From NCBI RefSeq assembly GCF_024400535.1, contig NZ_CP038800.1:2232001-2296000 (forward strand): a DNA stretch of 64,000 nt, written 5' to 3'. Made by a program: the position numbers and the translations under genes. Under the pieces are notes generated by a model. That model saw nothing but the letters and a program-made list of their open reading frames with translations. It searched no databases and was not told the DNA's origin. Positions 61,340 to 64,000 of the stretch are shown piece after piece; positions within the stretch are counted from its first letter, which is position 1; every line of letters begins with the position of its first letter. The stretch is from Treponema denticola (GTDB taxonomy: Bacteria; Spirochaetota; Spirochaetia; Treponematales; Treponemataceae).

Positions 61340-62224
61340 AACGGTTTTTATAAAAAATCGCGGGCTGTCCGTTTTATAGACATCGTATATTTTCTTTTCG
61401 GCGGAAGAGCCGGTAAAATAATTTTTATAATCACCCGAAGATGAATTAAAATCGCATGAAAAGCCGGTTATATCTTTAGGTAAATATATTGAAAAGTCTC
61501 CTGAAGTACTGTTAAATGTAGAATCGTTTTTAGGTGCGGATAAAAACCTTAATTTAAAATCTCCCGATACGGAAGTTCCGGTAAACCCGCAAATAGATGC
61601 TTCACCTTTTATGTCGCCTGAACTTGTATTAAATTCAAATTGATTTTCAATCTTGGAATTTCTAAAAATCACATCACCACTGACACTTTTAAAATGTAAA
61701 TTCTTTAGTGTAATGTCATAAATCCTAATATCCGAAGAAGAGCTTTCGATAAATGCACTTATTGTATTTTCAGCCATACCGTTTCCGGTATTCTTTGCAA
61801 CATATAACTCGGCACTCGGTATGGAGATTTCGATTCTATTCGAATAATTCCAACCGAAAAAAAATCTTTTTTTTTCATTTTTAGAAGCCGTAATAAGGAT
61901 GTCTTCATTTTCTTTTTTTATTTCGGGAGGTTTTTTATTTTCTTCGATGCCGATAATTTTTACTATAATTTTATCATCGTTACTCGGAATAAATTTTATG
62001 TCTTCACTTATAAGCGATGCTTTTATAGAACGTATTTCGTTTATATCAAATTGCATTTCTTTTAACACGGAAGTATGTGGATTAAATTTTCCGTTTATAA
62101 TGCCGAACCTCATAAAATCTTTATATCCCGACCGGTTAAATCTGCGTAATTCATTTGTAAAAAAAGCAATAACTGCAAAAGCCAAACAAAACCATGCAAG
62201 TGCCAAAATAATATTTTTTTTCAT
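61313..62224 (-). CDS. DUF4097-like beta-helical membrane-anchored protein
   Basis: 303 residues. One N-terminal membrane helix (IILALAWFCLAFAVIAFF), then a right-handed repeat region in which S-S-G-D or V-S-G-D recurs about every 20-25 residues (FKSVSGDVIF, FNTSSGDIKG, GTSVSGDFKL, FNSTSGDFSI, FNSSSGDYKN, IKTVSGDCRI). This is the pattern of DUF4097/DUF4098 beta-solenoid proteins. Last gene of the PadR operon; its start overlaps the previous stop by four bases. Probably an envelope-stress or signalling component. Confidence 0.85.
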   Translation of the reverse strand: MKKNIILALAWFCLAFAVIAFFTNELRRFNRSGYKDFMRFGIINGKFNPHTSVLKEMQFDINEIRSIKASLISEDIKFIPSNDDKIIVKIIGIEENKKPPEIKKENEDILITASKNEKKRFFFGWNYSNRIEISIPSAELYVAKNTGNGMAENTISAFIESSSSDIRIYDITLKNLHFKSVSGDVIFRNSKIENQFEFNTSSGDIKGEASICGFTGTSVSGDFKLRFLSAPKNDSTFNSTSGDFSIYLPKDITGFSCDFNSSSGDYKNYFTGSSAEKKIYDVYKTDSPRFFIKTVSGDCRIRS

Positions 62225-62889
62225 TTGCTTTCCTCATCTTTATAATTAGACCAAATAATAAGCAATTTTACGCCTTGCCAAACAGCTACGGCGGCAATAA
62301 AAATAAGCCATGAAATATGCCATGCGTGTGTGTAAAAACTTACCGCCAAATAAACGAGCGGAACTAATGTCCAATAAAATTTTTCAAGCGATGTTAAAAA
62401 ATAGTTTTTATTAGTCCCGTAATTATCATACGAAAATACTTTTTCTTCTTTTTTGAAATAAGATTGAACTTCACTTGGAGTACTCATATTTGCGTAAATT
62501 AAAATGGAGGTTGCAACAGCCGCCATAGAAAGCAGCAGCACAACACCAATATTGTCATAATGAAATGTTGACAGAAAAATAAGCACGGCAGGCGAAAGAA
62601 TATACAGTGCTACGGCAATTGAGGTAAGAAAGCCCTTCCGTTTGCGTTCTTTATCGATTTTTTCGGTAATCTCTTTATTCGGTAAAACCGTTTTAATAAG
62701 TTCATCGACATCTCCAAGTCCTGCAATAGCAAACCCGTAAGCCTCATGTTCGGATTTGCCTTCTGCGAGCAATGCTTCAAACCTATCATTTAAGTTTGCC
62801 AAAATTTCATTCCGCAGCTCAATAGCTTTGCGGCTTTGAGGGACTCCTTCAAAAAGAAGCCCTACATAGTTTTTAATTTTTTCGTTCAT
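62221..62889 (-). CDS. DUF1700/HAAS-type membrane protein
   Basis: 222 residues. The N-terminal helical domain (about 1-70; RKAIELRNEILANLNDRFEA, EAYGFAIAGLGDVDELIKTV) is the HAAS/permease-prefix type found in genes next to PadR regulators. Four predicted membrane helices follow (VALYILSPAVLIFLS, VVLLLSMAAVATSILIYA, LVPLVYLAVSF, WLIFIAAVAVWQGVKLLII). It couples PadR genes to DUF4097 proteins in many Firmicutes and spirochaetes. Middle gene of the operon. Confidence 0.85.
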   Translation of the reverse strand: MNEKIKNYVGLLFEGVPQSRKAIELRNEILANLNDRFEALLAEGKSEHEAYGFAIAGLGDVDELIKTVLPNKEITEKIDKERKRKGFLTSIAVALYILSPAVLIFLSTFHYDNIGVVLLLSMAAVATSILIYANMSTPSEVQSYFKKEEKVFSYDNYGTNKNYFLTSLEKFYWTLVPLVYLAVSFYTHAWHISWLIFIAAVAVWQGVKLLIIWSNYKDEESK

Positions 62890-62913
62890 TTTCTTCTCCT
62901 ATCCATATAATCC

Positions 62914-63240
62914 CTATAATTCAAGTAAACCGGAAATAGCAGCGGAAAATTCTTCCCAATCGTTTACATTTTCACGGTACAACTTTTTCCCCGTTTTTGT
63001 GATTGAATAATACCGCCTTCGGGCACCCGTATCGCCATCACCCCAATAGGAAGTTAAAAGTCCTGCCGCTTCCAACCGTCTAAAGGCAGTGTACAATGTT
63101 GCTTCGGTAAGTTGAAATAAGGATGAACTCTTTTGATGAATTTGTTTATTTATTTCATAACCGTAACTGTCCTTAGAATACAGCCGGCCTAAAATAAGCG
63201 TATCGGTAAGTCCGCGTAATATCTCCTGCTTGTTTAACAT
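62914..63240 (-). CDS. PadR-family transcriptional regulator
   Basis: 108 residues with the PadR winged helix: LTDTLILGRLYSKDSYGYEI, QLTEATLYTAFRRLEAAGLL and GARRRYYSITKTGKKLY. First gene of the three-gene operon. In other bacteria such small PadR regulators repress their own operon until an envelope signal is met. An inverted pair TATATTATAATATAATATA lies in the leader (about 63245-63263) and could be its operator. Confidence 0.92.
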   Translation of the reverse strand: MLNKQEILRGLTDTLILGRLYSKDSYGYEINKQIHQKSSSLFQLTEATLYTAFRRLEAAGLLTSYWGDGDTGARRRYYSITKTGKKLYRENVNDWEEFSAAISGLLEL

Positions 63241-63307
63241 AAGTATATTATAATATAATATACATAACCTGTCAAGGTATCTAAAGCAAATTAGGCAATA
63301 AGAATTT

Positions 63308-64000
63308 TTATATCAGTTTTTTCCTTTTAAACCAGCAAAGTCCTAAAACAACGATGGCAATACTCAGTATTATAACCGTAATATAGCCGTACTTCCATGA
63401 AAGTTCGGGCATGTGGGTAAAGTTCATACCGTACCAGCCCGCTACAAGAGTCAGAGGAAGAAAGATTGTAGTTACTACCGTAAAGATTTTCATAATCTTA
63501 TTTAGGTGCAGGTCCAGCTGAGCTTGATAGGATTCCCGTAGCTGATTTGAATACTCCCGTAAAATACGGATATTTGCTCCATAACGCTCTACCCTTTTGG
63601 AAAGCAGGTTTATGATTGTCAATTCTTCTTCGGTAAAAATTTCGTTTTCGTTTTCGGCCAGCTCCTGGCAAAAATCTTCCAACTGATCATAATAGCTAAA
63701 GAGGGTTAAAAGCTCATTGTTGATATTTGAAAGCTCCGATTCAAAGTTACTGTCTTCTTCTATTTTTTCCCAAACCCTCATTTCCAGTTCCGATATTTTT
63801 TTTCTAAAACGGTAATAGACGCCGGCATGGGACTTGATAAGCTCTTTAAAAAAACGGTTAAGAATACGCGGAATGTTTCTTTCACGAACTATAGTTTGCT
63901 GTAAGGCAGCTTCAAAAGCTTTTTGAGCGGAGTAATCCTTGTCGATAATTTCTATGGCCAAAAAAAGATTTTTTGATATATAAAGCCCTATCGTATCGCG
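63308..64000 (-). CDS. corA: CorA-family magnesium transporter, 5' end off window
   Basis: The visible 231 codons are the C-terminal part of CorA. The frame stays open through 63961 to the right edge (RDTIGLYISKNLFLAIEIID), so the TTG there is not the real start. A long helical region of the cytoplasmic funnel leads into helix 1 (IFTVVTTIFLPLTLVAGWYG), with the signature Gly-Met-Asn in YGMNFTHMPEL, then helix 2 (YITVIILSIAIVVLGLCWF) and a Lys-rich end. Divalent-cation channel. Confidence 0.93.
   Translation of the reverse strand, partial: RDTIGLYISKNLFLAIEIIDKDYSAQKAFEAALQQTIVRERNIPRILNRFFKELIKSHAGVYYRFRKKISELEMRVWEKIEEDSNFESELSNINNELLTLFSYYDQLEDFCQELAENENEIFTEEELTIINLLSKRVERYGANIRILREYSNQLRESYQAQLDLHLNKIMKIFTVVTTIFLPLTLVAGWYGMNFTHMPELSWKYGYITVIILSIAIVVLGLCWFKRKKLI

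Overview
The window comes from an AT-rich spirochaete, most probably an oral treponeme at or near Treponema denticola. That assignment rests on gene content: glycine reductase (GrdE), a glutamate mutase E / methylaspartate ammonia-lyase pair, large signal-peptide-bearing outer-membrane-type proteins, a methyl-accepting chemotaxis protein and treponeme-like housekeeping genes. No rRNA, tRNA or CRISPR array was seen. The first gene (grdE) and the last gene (corA-like) run off the window.

Layout. 1-6.8 kb: grdE behind a strong promoter, queH with a DHH phosphoesterase, then a compact N-degron operon clpS-clpA-aat. 6.8-10.8 kb: an accessory patch with a lipoprotein gene interrupted at a run of ten C (phase-variation candidate) and a decayed cluster of Rpn/PD-(D/E)XK-type fragments, including repeated C-terminal tails, mixed with palindromic elements. 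10.8-14.3 kb: radC, comF, argS. 14.3-31.0 kb: the most unusual part, a peptide/protease island. 31.0-33.7 kb: efp, a small hypothetical gene, tatD-like, ymdB-like. 33.7-45.7 kb: on the minus strand, an envelope operon (NeuB-like, J-domain protein, polytopic membrane protein, dinB, 1138-residue outer-membrane-type protein) preceded by a paired ABC exporter. 45.9-54.8 kb: an M18 aminopeptidase with two single-base frameshifts, lepB, xseA, a LonB-like protease, a membrane protein, bacteriohaemerythrin. 54.8-64 kb: methylaspartate ammonia-lyase and glutamate mutase E, an MCP, an SDR fused to a zinc-ribbon-like domain, a PadR/DUF1700-like/DUF4097-like operon, and corA.

The island has seven paralogous modules on the minus strand. 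A complete module reads: sigma70-type promoter (TTGACA-16-TAGAAT/TATACT), an inverted repeat in the 5' leader, a small ORF with a conserved double-glycine leader (ETEMVMVEGG) and a variable tail, an RNA hairpin, a membrane-anchored S41-family protease-like protein of about 410-445 residues, and then a ~100 bp palindromic repeat. In the middle, under the same promoter type, lies what would be the export machine: a leader-only ORF overlapping a lipoprotein aspartic protease, then a C39-peptidase ABC transporter, an HlyD-type adaptor and a TolC-like outer-membrane protein. The C39 transporter is frameshifted, and its ATPase domain is deleted and fused to the last part of HlyD, so this local exporter cannot be complete. 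Several precursor genes are also decaying (lost start codon, only the last six codons left, or lost entirely), while all seven S41 ORFs remain open. I infer an expanding and diversifying double-glycine peptide/S41 protease system whose local exporter has been lost or is supplied elsewhere in the genome. The function (bacteriocin-like, signalling or surface) is not shown by the sequence.
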